Counted from the first letter of the stretch, positions 25,933 to 35,639 are shown. The stretch: DNA of 64,000 nucleotides from Tateyamaria omphalii (GCF_001969365.1 NZ_CP019312.1:1550001-1614000); one strand, 5' to 3'. Made by a program: numbers and translations. Notes: a model not told the origin generated them from the letters alone.

Positions 25933-27165
25933 CTACGGCGCCAGCAGCTGGGCGAACCGTGGCACATCATCGTCTTCGATGGCTTGCGCAATCTTATTCG
26001 CCCGTGCGCCCACCAGCGCCCGGGCCTTTGCATGGATCCGGGCGCGCCGCGTGTGCAGGGGCAAGGGGGCATCCAGATCATGCATGTGCTCAACGCCATC
26101 CACGACGACGCGCGCCTGCATCTCTGTCAAACCGTGATCCGGCTGGACCTGCACCCGGTCCCGCCATGCGACGAGCGTGGGGTCTTGCGCGCAGCGGTCG
26201 GTGAAGGCCCCCACATCTCCGGTATCACTGCCATGGGCCGCCATGGCCAGCACGTGACGGTAAGAGAACTTGGCCCCGAGCCCGGTGTCGGGGGATGGCT
26301 GGTTGCACACGGTCATCCAACGCGGATGCGTGTGTACGGTGATCTGCTCTGCGGCGGACAGATCAATGCCCCGAACCGCCTCCAACGCCGCATGCAACCC
26401 GTGACAGCAGGCATGGAACTTGTGGCTGACCGATCCCATGCGCCAGACAAATGGCACGTCGGCCCCTGTCCCATGATGGGACGCACCAAAGCCCAGCGGC
26501 GCGGCAAGCCCGTCAGAGGCGGACGTCATGCCTGCCTGCGCCCAAAGGGCCGCCTCAATCCCGGTACGCGCCGCCAGACCTGCATTCAACGGCTTGCCCA
26601 TGGTCCCAAACTGCGACTTCAGCCCTGACGCCATCGTGCTGCACAGTCCCAGCGCGTGGCGCATCTGGGAATCGGACAGTCCAAGCAACCGACCGGATGC
26701 AACGGTGGCGCCGAATGCACCGGCGGTCGCCGTTTGATGAAACCCCAGCTCGTAATGGTCCCGGCCGAGCCAAAGCCCCACGGCAATGGACGCTTCGGCG
26801 CCGACCAGAGCGGCATCGACCATCTGCGCGAGCGATGCACCCTGCCCCTCCGCCATGGCGAGCGCGGCAGGCAGCACAGCGACCGATGGATGCCCGATAT
26901 GCGCAAAATGCGTGTCGTCATAGTCCAGCGCATGTGACAGCGTACCGTTGACCAACGCGGCCTCCGCCAGCGCGCCGCCACGCCCGTCAAAGCGCGTCGC
27001 AGGACCAAGCGCCTGCAACGTCGCTGCCCAGCTGTCGAACGCCCCATCACGATGACCGACGATGCCACACGCCGCCCAATCCAGCAGTGACAGTCGCATC
27101 ACGGCGCGCACGTCCTCTGGCGGTTCCGCCTTGGCGTAGGCCAGAACCGACGCGGTGATGTCCAT
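25933..27165 (-). CDS. MmgE/PrpD family protein
   Basis: 410 residues from ATG 27165 (MDITASVLAYAKAE). Typical family blocks: 'LVNGTLSHALDYDDTHFAHIGHPS', 'HYELGFHQTATAGAFGA', 'GTMGKPLNAGLAARTGIEAA', 'VSHKFHACCHGLHAALEA' and 'LGAKFSYRHVLAMA'. The family includes 2-methylcitrate dehydratase, cis-aconitate decarboxylase and iminodisuccinate epimerase; which one applies cannot be told, and no methylcitrate-cycle genes are nearby. It lies 58 bp downstream of the RatA-like gene, same strand. Confidence 0.9.
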   Translation of the reverse strand: MDITASVLAYAKAEPPEDVRAVMRLSLLDWAACGIVGHRDGAFDSWAATLQALGPATRFDGRGGALAEAALVNGTLSHALDYDDTHFAHIGHPSVAVLPAALAMAEGQGASLAQMVDAALVGAEASIAVGLWLGRDHYELGFHQTATAGAFGATVASGRLLGLSDSQMRHALGLCSTMASGLKSQFGTMGKPLNAGLAARTGIEAALWAQAGMTSASDGLAAPLGFGASHHGTGADVPFVWRMGSVSHKFHACCHGLHAALEAVRGIDLSAAEQITVHTHPRWMTVCNQPSPDTGLGAKFSYRHVLAMAAHGSDTGDVGAFTDRCAQDPTLVAWRDRVQVQPDHGLTEMQARVVVDGVEHMHDLDAPLPLHTRRARIHAKARALVGARANKIAQAIEDDDVPRFAQLLAP

Positions 27166-27223
27166 GCTTCTCTGGTTCAAAAAAATCCTCCCCGAAGGGC
27201 CGGGTTGCCACTTGGCCGCCGGT

Positions 27224-27667
27224 CTAGCGGTAAAGCTTCGCTGCTCTCCGTTCGAACGCGCGCACGATGCGCTGCATGGCTTCGTTGAACACGACCCCGA
27301 TGATGCCCTGCAGGATCGCGTTCTTGAACTCGAAGTCCACGAAAAACGACACCTCGCACCCGCCCTCGGCCTCAGCAAAGGCCCAGTTGGACTTCATGTG
27401 GCGAAACGGGCCATCCAGATATTCGGTGTCGATCTTCTTTGCCTCGGGGTAGAGAACCACACGAGAGCCGAAGCGTTCGCGAAAGACCTTGAAGCTGATC
27501 ACAAGATCGGCCTCCATCACTTTGCTGTCACCTTTGGGTGTGACGGTGCGCACGCGCGCCGCGGCGCACCACGGCAGGAACTGCGGGTATTTGCTGACAT
27601 CGGCGACCAGATCATACATCTGTTGTGGGCTGTATGGCAGGAAGCGGGTTTCGGAATGTGTGGGCAT
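27224..27667 (-). CDS. RatA/COQ10-type START domain protein
   Basis: 147 residues, one START/polyketide-cyclase-like domain: 'PYSPQQMYDLVADVSKYPQFLPWC' at the N-terminus, 'VSFFVDFEFKNAILQGIIG' and a C-terminal 'MQRIVRAFERRAAKLY'. In bacteria such proteins are annotated as RatA or as COQ10-like ubiquinone-binding factors; in Rhodobacterales they are commonly found near lipA. The ubiquinone role is the more likely one, but this rests on family knowledge only. Divergent from hpt. Confidence 0.88.
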   Translation of the reverse strand: MPTHSETRFLPYSPQQMYDLVADVSKYPQFLPWCAAARVRTVTPKGDSKVMEADLVISFKVFRERFGSRVVLYPEAKKIDTEYLDGPFRHMKSNWAFAEAEGGCEVSFFVDFEFKNAILQGIIGVVFNEAMQRIVRAFERRAAKLYR

Positions 27668-27741
27668 TGCGGTAGGAATGGCCTTGAGACGCGTGTTGCT
27701 GGCATGTGTCCCGAATGCCCAATGAAATCAAGGGGACGCAG

Positions 27742-28278
27742 ATGTCAGAGCGGCCATATGTCATAGACCAGATGATCTCGGCCAAGGCCATCGCGGCCCG
27801 GATCGAGACATTGTGCGACGAGATCCAGAGCGAATTTGCAGGCACCGACAAGCTGGTCGTGGTGGGTTTGCTGCGGGGCTCTTTCGTGTTCATCGCCGAT
27901 CTGGTGCGTGAGTTGAACCTGCCCATCGAGGTCGATTTCCTTGAGGCGTCTTCCTATGGCGACGGCATGGAAAGCAGCCGGGAAGTGCGTATTCTCAAGG
28001 ACTTGCGCGGCGCAATTGAAGGGCGCGATGTGCTGGTCGTCGAAGATATCGTTGACACCGGATTTACCATGCAGCACGTGATCCGCCTGCTGAAGGGGCG
28101 CAAGCCATCCAAGCTGCGCACCATTGCGCTGCTGGACAAGCCAAGCCGCCGCGAGGTTGAGGTCAAGGCGGACTGGACCGGCTTCGAGATCCCGGATGAA
28201 TTTGTCGTGGGGTACGGCATTGATTATGCGCAGCGCAACCGCAACCTGCCCTTTATCGGCAAGGTGCGGTTCACCTGA
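27742..28278 (+). CDS. hpt: Hypoxanthine phosphoribosyltransferase
   Basis: 178 residues from ATG 27742 ([16 protein letters not shown]). PRPP-binding loop '[14 protein letters not shown]', the early '[18 protein letters not shown]' loop, and '[16 protein letters not shown]'; the C-terminal '[20 protein letters not shown]' is the family signature. It salvages hypoxanthine/guanine to IMP/GMP. The 3' end overlaps by 8 bp the convergent small gene on the other strand. Confidence 0.95.
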   Translation: MSERPYVIDQMISAKAIAARIETLCDEIQSEFAGTDKLVVVGLLRGSFVFIADLVRELNLPIEVDFLEASSYGDGMESSREVRILKDLRGAIEGRDVLVVEDIVDTGFTMQHVIRLLKGRKPSKLRTIALLDKPSRREVEVKADWTGFEIPDEFVVGYGIDYAQRNRNLPFIGKVRFT

Positions 28279-28480
28279 ACAGCCGGATCTTGCCCGTTGT
28301 GGTTACGGTTCCGTTTACGATTTTTCCCGACTTCGCATAGCGTGTTTGGTCTCCGCGAGATGCTGCATCCAACGCCTCAATGGCGTCCTGCAAATGGGCA
28401 ATCGCAACCTCGTGCCTTCGCGGATCAAGTTCTGAAATCAGCAATTCCAGCACGGTTATGTTTTTCGCCGGGTCAGTCAT
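28271..28480 (-). CDS. Small conserved-looking hypothetical protein, 69 aa
   Basis: 69 residues from ATG 28480, preceded by the ribosome-binding site gaggaag at good spacing; a GTG three codons upstream is too close to it. The sequence '[20 protein letters not shown]' continues into an amphipathic helix '[19 protein letters not shown]' and a basic tail. No family recognised and no signal peptide. The strong RBS and low-complexity-free sequence argue for a real gene, convergent with hpt. Confidence 0.55.
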   Translation of the reverse strand: MTDPAKNITVLELLISELDPRRHEVAIAHLQDAIEALDAASRGDQTRYAKSGKIVNGTVTTTGKIRLFR

Positions 28481-28785
28481 AGGGCGCACTTCCTCGTGTC
28501 AATCCAGCAGTACCCCTATGTGCGGCGCAGGTTGACACTGTCAAGAAGAATCACCTCTCCCTAGGGTGGTATCCCTTTGTAAAACCACACGAAAAACGGT
28601 ACTAAGACTTTCGTTAATCGGCTTTTGACATGTGCGAAGATCGGTTTTTTTGTGCCCGGCAACTGCGCATTACATAAGCGGATCAGCCGAAACAGCGAGC
28701 AATACCCTGCGCGTGTACCTCGCACACCAAAGGCGGACCGCCAAAACAGGCCTCGCCACACGCGATGCTGTTTTGGCGGTCGGCC
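28481..28785. other. Intergenic region between lipA and the 69-aa gene, with a long inverted repeat
   Basis: About 305 bp, more AT-rich than its flanks around 28540-28680. No gene recognised. A perfect 13-bp inverted repeat accgccaaaacag / ctgttttggcggt lies at 28737-28749 and 28768-28780, just past the lipA stop. It could act as a lipA transcript end, although no T-tract follows on the minus strand. Confidence 0.5.
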
Positions 28786-29733
28786 TTACCCGAATTTGGC
28801 TTGTCGCGCCGCGCGCAGCCGCGCGAAATCGTCGCCAGCGTGGTAAGATGATCGAGTGAGCGGCGTAGCGGACACCATCAAGAAGCCCTTGCCATAGGCC
28901 GCTTTCTCGTAGGACGCGAATTCATCAGGATGCACGAAGCGATCTACGCGGTGGTGTTTTGGCGTCGGTTGCAAGTATTGGCCGATGGTCAGAAAGTCGA
29001 TGTCCGCGGCGCGCATGTCCTCCATCACCTGAATGACCGACTGCCGGTCTTCGCCCAGGCCCACCATGATACCGGACTTGGTGAACATCGTCGGGTCCAG
29101 TTCCTTGACCCGTTGGAGCAGCCGCAGGCTGTGGAAATAGCGGGCACCCGGTCGTACCTCGGGGTATAGTCCCGGTACAGTCTCAAGATTGTGGTTGAAG
29201 ACGTCGGGTCGCGCCTCGACCACGACCTCGAGCACAGAGGGATCGCAGCGGATGAAATCCGGCGTCAGGATCTCGATCGTTGTGCCCGGACTGCGGTGCC
29301 GGACGGCGCGAATGGTCTGGGCAAAATGCTCTGCCCCGCCATCCTCGATGTCGTCGCGGTCGACCGAGGTGATGACCACGTGGTTCAGGCCAAGCTTTTC
29401 GACGGCATGGGCGACGCGGCCCGGCTCGAACGCATCCAGCGCCTCTGGCGGTTTGCCCGTCGCGATGTTGCAAAACGTGCAGGCGCGGGTGCAGACCTCG
29501 CCCATGATCATCATGGTGGCGTGCCCCTGGCTCCAGCATTCGCCCACATTGGGGCAACCCGCCTCTTCGCACACGGTGACAAGGCCGTTGTCGCGCATGA
29601 TCTTGTGGGTGTCCTTGTACCCTTGGCTCACCGGCGCCTTGACCCGAATCCAATCCGGTTTCTTGGGCTGCGGATTGTCGGGCCGCCGCGCCTTTTCAGG
29701 GTGCCTTTGCTCGGGGATCTTCAGGTCGCGCAT
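28786..29733 (-). CDS. lipA: Lipoyl synthase LipA
   Basis: 315 residues. Auxiliary cluster Cys motif '[13 protein letters not shown]' and radical-SAM CxxxCxxC in '[13 protein letters not shown]'; also '[10 protein letters not shown]', 'ILTPDF' and the conserved C-terminal '[11 protein letters not shown]' with the Ser ligand of the auxiliary cluster. It inserts two sulphurs into protein-bound octanoate. Monocistronic in this window. Confidence 0.97.
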   Translation of the reverse strand: MRDLKIPEQRHPEKARRPDNPQPKKPDWIRVKAPVSQGYKDTHKIMRDNGLVTVCEEAGCPNVGECWSQGHATMMIMGEVCTRACTFCNIATGKPPEALDAFEPGRVAHAVEKLGLNHVVITSVDRDDIEDGGAEHFAQTIRAVRHRSPGTTIEILTPDFIRCDPSVLEVVVEARPDVFNHNLETVPGLYPEVRPGARYFHSLRLLQRVKELDPTMFTKSGIMVGLGEDRQSVIQVMEDMRAADIDFLTIGQYLQPTPKHHRVDRFVHPDEFASYEKAAYGKGFLMVSATPLTRSSYHAGDDFARLRAARQAKFG

Positions 29734-29863
29734 GGAATTCTGCCAGATGGTTCAGCTTTAAACTTATTCCTAACATAAGGGACGCATCGGAAAACACCAC
29801 GTGGCGCATGGCCGCTATGCAGGCTCGGGGCAATTTCCGCAGATCGTCAGCGACACGAAGGCT

Positions 29864-30439
29864 TCAAAACCGTTTTCGGACGCCCAGAACAAAACCGGTT
29901 GACCCAGCATCAACTTCGAACAGCCCATACCCATCCGAACGGTGGTGCAAGCGCAGAAAGGTTGTCAGATCCGGATCTGGCAAGTCGAACTCGATTTCCG
30001 CCATCCAGTGAACGAAAAGCCGCTGCGACGCGCCGTTGCGGTCAATCTCGACCTGCGGAACGTCCGATGCATAAGACAGCCCTAGGCCAGCCGCCAGCGA
30101 CGTCACCACGGATCGTGTGTCAGGCACATAGCGCAGGACAACCGGAACGCTCAACTCGAAGTGGTCCTGCCGTCCGAAATGACCAAGCAGCTGCGCTTCG
30201 GCCCCAAAGCGAAACCGGCTGTCCCCAATGGCCCTGTCGGCCCCGACCGCCACACCAACCATATGCGAGCCCGCGAACCGCAAACGCTTGGGATTGACGG
30301 TTTCGTGCCAACTGCCCTCAGTCATCGTGCCTATGACGACAGAGCCGTGGACCTCCCACTCTGCCCGAGCGGCGGAAGCGGAAAGAACGAACAAGCAGGC
30401 AGTTGCGCCGGCGCGCGCCAGCCATCGGAAATGCGTCAT
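29864..30439 (-). CDS. Small outer-membrane beta-barrel protein
   Basis: 191 residues from ATG 30439. Signal peptide 'MTHFRWLARAGATACLFVLS' continuing to a SASAARA-type cleavage site. The mature chain alternates polar and hydrophobic residues in strands ('VHGSVVIGTMTE', 'MVGVAVGADRAIGDSRFRFGAEAQLLG') and ends in Phe ('GFVLGVRKRF'), as outer-membrane barrels do. Size suits an 8-stranded barrel such as acyloxyacyl-hydrolase-like or OmpW/PagP-like proteins; the exact family was not recognised. Confidence 0.7.
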   Translation of the reverse strand: MTHFRWLARAGATACLFVLSASAARAEWEVHGSVVIGTMTEGSWHETVNPKRLRFAGSHMVGVAVGADRAIGDSRFRFGAEAQLLGHFGRQDHFELSVPVVLRYVPDTRSVVTSLAAGLGLSYASDVPQVEIDRNGASQRLFVHWMAEIEFDLPDPDLTTFLRLHHRSDGYGLFEVDAGSTGFVLGVRKRF

Positions 30440-30609
30440 CCTGCGCAATGCCTCACTGAAAATGCAAATTGGTCAAGGTCACCTTATGCCGCGTGCCCGG
30501 TTTCTTCCCTTGACCGAGCGCAAAGAGCGGCGTTTTGTCGTCATCTGCACACAAAAAAGTGGCGCCGCGGGAGGAGCGCGACGCCACTCTTTGTCACCGG
30601 GCGAAACGA

Positions 30610-31755
30610 TCAGCCTATCATGCCGCCGCCCGGCCCCGTGGTCTCATCGTAGTGCTGCTTGAGCCGCATCAGCGCGATGCGCAGCACGATCTTGCCGGAG
30701 CGCGCCGACCAGCCCAGTTTCTTTTCGGCGCTTTCAAGCCCCTCAAGATAGCAGCAGCACCGCAAAACAACGTCGGACAACCCCGGTCCAAGATCACGCA
30801 GGGCTGCGGCAACCCGGTTGCGTGCCCCTTCGGGTCCGTTTCCAACGCCGCTGTCCATGGCAAAGCCGCCACGCCCGCCGCCGGTCAGGAAGCGGTCCCA
30901 GTTCTGGGCCACGCGCGGGCCCATCTGGGCAAGTTCGAAATCCTCGCGCAGCCGTTCGCCGGCTGTGACCAGATCGTCGGACAGAAAGGGCTCTCCGCCC
31001 TTATCGCGGCGACGTGCCAGCGCCGTGAGTGGTGATTCCGCAAGGTTGTAGCGGACCTTGCGCGGCTGGCCTGTCTCTGTATCCCGCACCGTGCGCTCGC
31101 CCCATTGCCGGTGCTGGTCGGCAAACGGCGTCGCAGCCTCGGCAAAGCCGGGTTGCTCCCGTTCGACCTCGCCCATCATATCGGCCAGGGCCGTGCGTCC
31201 GGCTGGGGTGATCTTATACCGGGTGATCCGCCCGGTTTGGTCGGCTGCGATCCAGTCTTGCAGGGCCATCGCCTCGGCGACCTTGCGATCCACCACGGCT
31301 GTGCGGGTACTGCTGCCGGTCACGCCATCGCGCACAACGACTGCTTTCTGCATATCGACCGCAACGGCAAGCACCGCGCCGGTTTCGCATAGACGGCGCA
31401 GGATGCGCACCGCATCCTGCGTCATGGCTGCGGTTTCATGGGGCGTGTCGTGATCAAGTGCGCGAGCGGTTTGCATGTCAGCGTCATCCTTGTTGGGCCG
31501 ATGGTCAGCCGACGAACGAGAACGACCGACCGTGGCACCCAGCTTGCGCAACACGGCATCTACCAGTGGATCATCGCGCCGGGTCTCGTACCGTCGGATC
31601 TGACGCAACACGGTCGAGGCATGGCAGCCCGACTTGCGCGCCAATTCGCGAATTGGCAGCCCCGCTTCGGTATGAGCAAGGTAGTGTACGGCCGCGTCCG
31701 GAACCCAAGTCGGCAGGTTCAGGTCCGTGGCGCAGAATGCATCGCTATTGCGCAT
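30610..31755 (-). CDS. DUF6456 helix-turn-helix protein
   Basis: 381 residues from ATG 31755 (MRNSDAFCATDLNLP). An N-terminal HTH near residues 34-55 ('PIRELARKSGCHASTVLRQI') is followed by a linker, a central domain ('DAVRILRRLCETGAVLAVAVDM', 'ITRYKITPAGRTAL') like a winged helix, and a C-terminal conserved block ('ESPLTALARRRDKGGEPFLS', 'VVLRCCCYLEGLE'). It matches the Rhodobacterales DUF6456 family from memory. Predicted DNA-binding regulator. Two DnaA-box-like sequences lie upstream, and it is divergent from the DUF6477 gene. Confidence 0.75.
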   Translation of the reverse strand: MRNSDAFCATDLNLPTWVPDAAVHYLAHTEAGLPIRELARKSGCHASTVLRQIRRYETRRDDPLVDAVLRKLGATVGRSRSSADHRPNKDDADMQTARALDHDTPHETAAMTQDAVRILRRLCETGAVLAVAVDMQKAVVVRDGVTGSSTRTAVVDRKVAEAMALQDWIAADQTGRITRYKITPAGRTALADMMGEVEREQPGFAEAATPFADQHRQWGERTVRDTETGQPRKVRYNLAESPLTALARRRDKGGEPFLSDDLVTAGERLREDFELAQMGPRVAQNWDRFLTGGGRGGFAMDSGVGNGPEGARNRVAAALRDLGPGLSDVVLRCCCYLEGLESAEKKLGWSARSGKIVLRIALMRLKQHYDETTGPGGGMIG

Positions 31756-32026
31756 CGGTAGTGTCCGTCCTTCTTCCCTTCGGGCCCCGTGTGTCATGAC
31801 TTTTGCACCGGGTTGTCCACAAAATAGTCCACACAACCTAAAGCTGCATTGATTACCGGATCGTTAACATTCGTCGTGCTGAGCAGCATTGTTTCTAAAT
31901 GATAAACAGTTGCTAAACGAACGTGCGGGCTCCGTTCACCACACGCAACACCCGCTCAGGTTGTGCAATGGTCACCGCAACGCCGCTTCCGGGGAAGGAG
32001 CGACGCACTCAAAAAGGAGACCGGAA
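31756..32026. promoter_or_regulatory. Divergent promoter region of the DUF6456 and DUF6477 genes
   Basis: 271 bp between divergent genes. It contains TTGTCCACA (31813-31821) and TAGTCCACA (31825-31833), each close to the DnaA consensus TTATCCACA, and an AT-rich section at about 31850-31920. The site aaaaaggaga (32011-32020) is the ribosome-binding site for the gene at 32027. Confidence 0.4.
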
Positions 32027-32326
32027 ATGCAAGATATCCTGACCATGCTCAGCACACTGCGCCGCCCTCGCCTGCTGATGCGCGCGGCACGAATCGGTGC
32101 GGAAGACTACCGTCGCAGCGCGCATCTGCCCCGCTTGCTGGGATATGGACACTTACCGCGTCACGGCGCCGCCCTGATGCGCCTGATGGAGATCGAAGGC
32201 GAATTGAATGCGCAACGCATCTCGGACGATTCGTCCTACAGCCTCTTGCGCCATATCGACATTTTGATTGCTATCGTTGGCGAAGCCCGCATCTTGCGGG
32301 CCGCACAAAACGAACTTGCAACATGA
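32027..32326 (+). CDS. DUF6477 family protein, 99 aa
   Basis: 99 residues from ATG 32027, with the near-ideal RBS aaaaaggaga. The start 'MQDILTMLSTLRRPRLLMRA' and 'GAEDYRRSAHLPRLLG' lead into a helical C-terminal half ('ALMRLMEIEGELNAQR', 'LLRHIDILIAIVGEAR'). It fits the Rhodobacterales-restricted DUF6477 family from memory; function unknown. Its stop directly abuts the convergent mttB-like stop (32326/32327). Confidence 0.7.
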   Translation: MQDILTMLSTLRRPRLLMRAARIGAEDYRRSAHLPRLLGYGHLPRHGAALMRLMEIEGELNAQRISDDSSYSLLRHIDILIAIVGEARILRAAQNELAT

Positions 32327-33871
32327 TCACATGAAACTGTCAGGCTCCGCCGCCTTCTTTTCAGCGACGTAAGCATCCAGGGCCTCGCGTATGGCGGGGT
32401 CCATGGCGGGTTGCTGATAGTCGGCGAGGAGCTTTTTGACCCGCTCAGTGGCAAGCTGTGCGGTGTCGCGCGCGCCCTCGTCTTCCCAGGTCTCGAACGG
32501 CTTGTAGTCCAGAACGTCCGACTTCCAGAACGCGGATTTGAAATTCGCCTGCGTATGGGCGCAACCCAGGTAATGCCCGCCCGGGCCTACCTCTCGGATC
32601 GCATCCATGGCTTGGGCATTCGCATCGACCTGAACGCCTGCCGCCAAATGATGCAGTGTGCCCAGCTGATCCGCATCCATCACGAACTTCTCGTAGGAAC
32701 TGACCAATCCCCCTTCGAGCCAGCCGCAGGCGTGCAACATGAAGTTCACGCCGGCCAGCAGCCCCATGTTCAGCGAATTCGCCGTCTCATACGCGGCCTG
32801 GGCATCAGGCAGTTTCGATCCGCAAAACGACCCCGCCGAGCGGAAGGGCAGCCCCAAACGGCGCGCCAACTGGCCCGCCCCATAGGTGATATGCGCCGCT
32901 TCCGGCGTGCCAAAGGTCGGGGCACCTGAATTCATGTCGATGGAGGTCACAAATGCGCCCATGATCACCGGCGCGCCTGCGCGGCACAGTTGGGAATAGG
33001 CGATACCAGCCAACACCTCCGCCAGCACTTGGGTCAGCGTGCCGGCTACGGACACGGGCGCCATCGCCCCGCCAACAATGAAGGGCGAGATGATACAGGC
33101 CTGGTTTGACTGGGCATAGACCTCTAGCGCGCCCATCATTACGTCATCGAAAGTCATGGGCGAGTTGATGTTGATCAGCGAGGTCATCACCGTTTTGCGC
33201 TGAATGACATCCTTGCCGAACAGGATCTCCGCCATCTCGACCGAATCGCGCGCGCGGTCTGGCTCCGTGACCGAGCCCATGAAGGGTTTGTCCGACAGCG
33301 TCATATGAGCATGCAGCATGTCCAGATGACGCTTGTTCACCGCCACATCCGTAGGCTCGCACACGGTCCCGCCGGAATGGTGCAGCCACTTGGACATATA
33401 GCCCAGCTTCACGAAGTTGCGGAAATCCTCCATCGTCGCATAGCGCCGACCACCGTCGGCATCGCGGACGAAGGGCGGACCATAGACTGGGGCCAGCACG
33501 AGGTTCTTGCCGCCGACCTCAACCGACCGGGCCGGATTGCGGGCATGCTGGGTGAAGGATGATGGCGCTGTCGCGCAAAGCTTGCGCGCCAGACCGCGCG
33601 GGATACGCACCCGCTCGCCGCTCACATCCGCCCCGGCATCACGCCACCGGTCAAGCGCTGCGGGATTGTCCGGGAAATTCACCCCGATCTCTTCCAGCAC
33701 CGTTTCGGCGTTGTGCTCGATGATCTCCAGCGCTTCCTCTGTCAGCACCTCGAAATTGGGAATGTTGCGCTCAATGAACCGGGCCGTCTCGAACGACACG
33801 GCACTGCGCTCGGCCCGGCGGGCGGCACCGCCACCACCACGTCCACGTCTGCGTGTCGCTGCCTCGGTCAT
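32327..33871 (-). CDS. Trimethylamine methyltransferase (MttB) family protein, non-pyrrolysine
   Basis: 514 residues from ATG 33871 (MTEAATRRRGRGG), which sits 7 bases after gaggggg; the ATG at 33877 would be too close. MttB-superfamily barrel: 'FPDNPAALDRWRDAGAD', 'LGYMSKWLHHSGGTVCEPTD', 'TEPDRARDSVEMAEILFG', 'GAPVIMGAFVTSIDMNSGAP' and 'LHACGWLEGGLVSSYEKFV'. No in-frame amber codon occurs, so it lacks pyrrolysine and probably demethylates a quaternary amine such as a betaine, not trimethylamine. No corrinoid protein gene lies next to it. The N-terminus is a Gly/Arg-rich low-complexity tail. Confidence 0.9.
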   Translation of the reverse strand: MTEAATRRRGRGGGGAARRAERSAVSFETARFIERNIPNFEVLTEEALEIIEHNAETVLEEIGVNFPDNPAALDRWRDAGADVSGERVRIPRGLARKLCATAPSSFTQHARNPARSVEVGGKNLVLAPVYGPPFVRDADGGRRYATMEDFRNFVKLGYMSKWLHHSGGTVCEPTDVAVNKRHLDMLHAHMTLSDKPFMGSVTEPDRARDSVEMAEILFGKDVIQRKTVMTSLININSPMTFDDVMMGALEVYAQSNQACIISPFIVGGAMAPVSVAGTLTQVLAEVLAGIAYSQLCRAGAPVIMGAFVTSIDMNSGAPTFGTPEAAHITYGAGQLARRLGLPFRSAGSFCGSKLPDAQAAYETANSLNMGLLAGVNFMLHACGWLEGGLVSSYEKFVMDADQLGTLHHLAAGVQVDANAQAMDAIREVGPGGHYLGCAHTQANFKSAFWKSDVLDYKPFETWEDEGARDTAQLATERVKKLLADYQQPAMDPAIREALDAYVAEKKAAEPDSFM

Positions 33872-34064
33872 AAGCATTCCCCCTCTTGCACGTCCTTGGG
33901 TGTGCAGGTTCTTACCGCATCGCAGCATCGCCCGCTGGCCCATAGCGCCCCCAGAGGGAAAAAAGCGACATGCGCTCTTCTTCTGACCAAAAATACCACG
34001 GGGTCTGGGGCAGAGCCCCAGTCGGGTGCTTGCCACCCCTTGCACACGGGCCTATTGCAAGCCC

Positions 34065-35639
34065 ATGACCGACCAGACCCACGACCGCCTTCTTATCATC
34101 GACTTCGGCAGCCAGGTGACGCAACTGATCGCGCGCCGCCTGCGCGAACTGGATGTGTATTGCGAAATTCATCCCTATCAAAACGTCACCGATGCCAGCC
34201 TGGCGGAGATGTCGCCCAAAGCCGTCATCCTGTCCGGCGGCCCCGACAGCGTGACGCGCCCCGGCTCGCCCCGCGCGCCCGAGGCGCTTTGGACCATGGG
34301 CATCCCGGTCCTCGGCATCTGCTATGGCCAGCAGGCGATGATGCAGCAACTGGGTGGCGAGGTGCATGGCGGCAAGATCTCGGGCGGCGGCGGCACGGCC
34401 GAGTTCGGTCGCGCCTTTGTCACACCCGCTGGACAGCTTGATTTGCTCAACGGCTGGTTTGCGAACGGCAACGAACAGGTGTGGATGAGCCATGGCGACC
34501 ACGTGTCGAAACTGGCGCCGGGGTTCGAGGTCTACGGCACCTCCCCCAACGCGCCCTTTGCGATCACCGCCGACACCTCCCGCCATTTCTATGCCGTGCA
34601 ATTCCACCCCGAAGTGCACCACACACCAAAGGGCGCCAAACTCTACGAAAACTTCGTCAAATTGGCCGGCTTCGCGGGCGACTGGACCATGGGCGCCTAT
34701 CGCGAGGAGGCGGTTGAGCGCATTCGGGAACAGGTGGGCGACAAAAAGGTGATCTGCGCCCTGTCCGGCGGTGTCGACAGTTCGGTCGCCGCCGCGCTGA
34801 TCCACGAAGCTGTGGGCGACCAGTTGACCTGCGTCTTTGTCGACCATGGGCTTTTGCGCAAGAACGAAGCAGACGAGGTCGTGGGCATGTTCCGCGATCA
34901 CATGAACCTGTCGGTGATCCACGCAGACGAAACCGAACTCTTCCTTGGCGAACTTGACGGGCAATCCGACCCCGAAACCAAGCGCAAGATCATTGGCCGA
35001 TTGTTCATCGACGTGTTCCAGAAATACGCCGACCAGATCGAAGGCGCGGAATTCTTGGCGCAGGGGACACTTTACCCGGACGTCATTGAGAGCGTGAGCT
35101 TTTCGGGTGGCCCTTCGGTCACGATCAAATCTCACCACAATGTGGGCGGTCTGCCGGAAAAGATGGGCCTCAAGCTGGTCGAACCGCTGCGCGAATTGTT
35201 CAAGGACGAGGTGCGCGCCCTAGGTCGCGAACTGGGCCTGCCCGACCATTTCATCGGGCGCCACCCCTTCCCCGGCCCCGGCCTTGCCATCCGCTGTCCG
35301 GGCGAGATCACGCGCGCCAAGCTCGAGATCCTGCGCGAAGCCGACGCCGTCTATATCGACCAGATCCGCAAGCACGGGCTCTATGACGAAATCTGGCAAG
35401 CGTTCTGCGCCATCCTTCCAGTGCGTACCGTGGGCGTCATGGGCGATGGGCGCACCTATGACTACGCCTGCGCCTTGCGCGCCGTCACTTCCGTCGATGG
35501 GATGACGGCAGACTACTATCCGTTCAGCCACGATTTTTTGGGCGAAACGGCGACGCGCATCATCAACGAGGTGCCTGGGATCAACCGGGTCACATATGAC
35601 ATCACTTCAAAGCCGCCGGGCACCATCGAATGGGAGTGA
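34065..35639 (+). CDS. guaA: GMP synthase (glutamine-hydrolysing)
   Basis: 524 residues from ATG 34065. Class I glutamine amidotransferase with nucleophile Cys in '[15 protein letters not shown]' and '[10 protein letters not shown]'; ATP-pyrophosphatase P-loop '[20 protein letters not shown]'; C-terminal dimerisation domain ending '[13 protein letters not shown]'. It converts XMP to GMP in the cytosol. The last 10 bp overlap the next gene, and a third gene overlaps that by 4 bp. Confidence 0.98.
   Translation: MTDQTHDRLLIIDFGSQVTQLIARRLRELDVYCEIHPYQNVTDASLAEMSPKAVILSGGPDSVTRPGSPRAPEALWTMGIPVLGICYGQQAMMQQLGGEVHGGKISGGGGTAEFGRAFVTPAGQLDLLNGWFANGNEQVWMSHGDHVSKLAPGFEVYGTSPNAPFAITADTSRHFYAVQFHPEVHHTPKGAKLYENFVKLAGFAGDWTMGAYREEAVERIREQVGDKKVICALSGGVDSSVAAALIHEAVGDQLTCVFVDHGLLRKNEADEVVGMFRDHMNLSVIHADETELFLGELDGQSDPETKRKIIGRLFIDVFQKYADQIEGAEFLAQGTLYPDVIESVSFSGGPSVTIKSHHNVGGLPEKMGLKLVEPLRELFKDEVRALGRELGLPDHFIGRHPFPGPGLAIRCPGEITRAKLEILREADAVYIDQIRKHGLYDEIWQAFCAILPVRTVGVMGDGRTYDYACALRAVTSVDGMTADYYPFSHDFLGETATRIINEVPGINRVTYDITSKPPGTIEWE

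Noticed and set aside
27166..27378. 71-residue N-terminal extension of the PrpD-family protein
   Set aside because: It runs antiparallel within the RatA-like gene's reading region and is Arg/Ser-rich; the family start matches ATG 27165.
33912..35138. 408-codon open frame opposite guaA
   Set aside because: Antisense shadow of GMP synthase caused by third-position GC bias.
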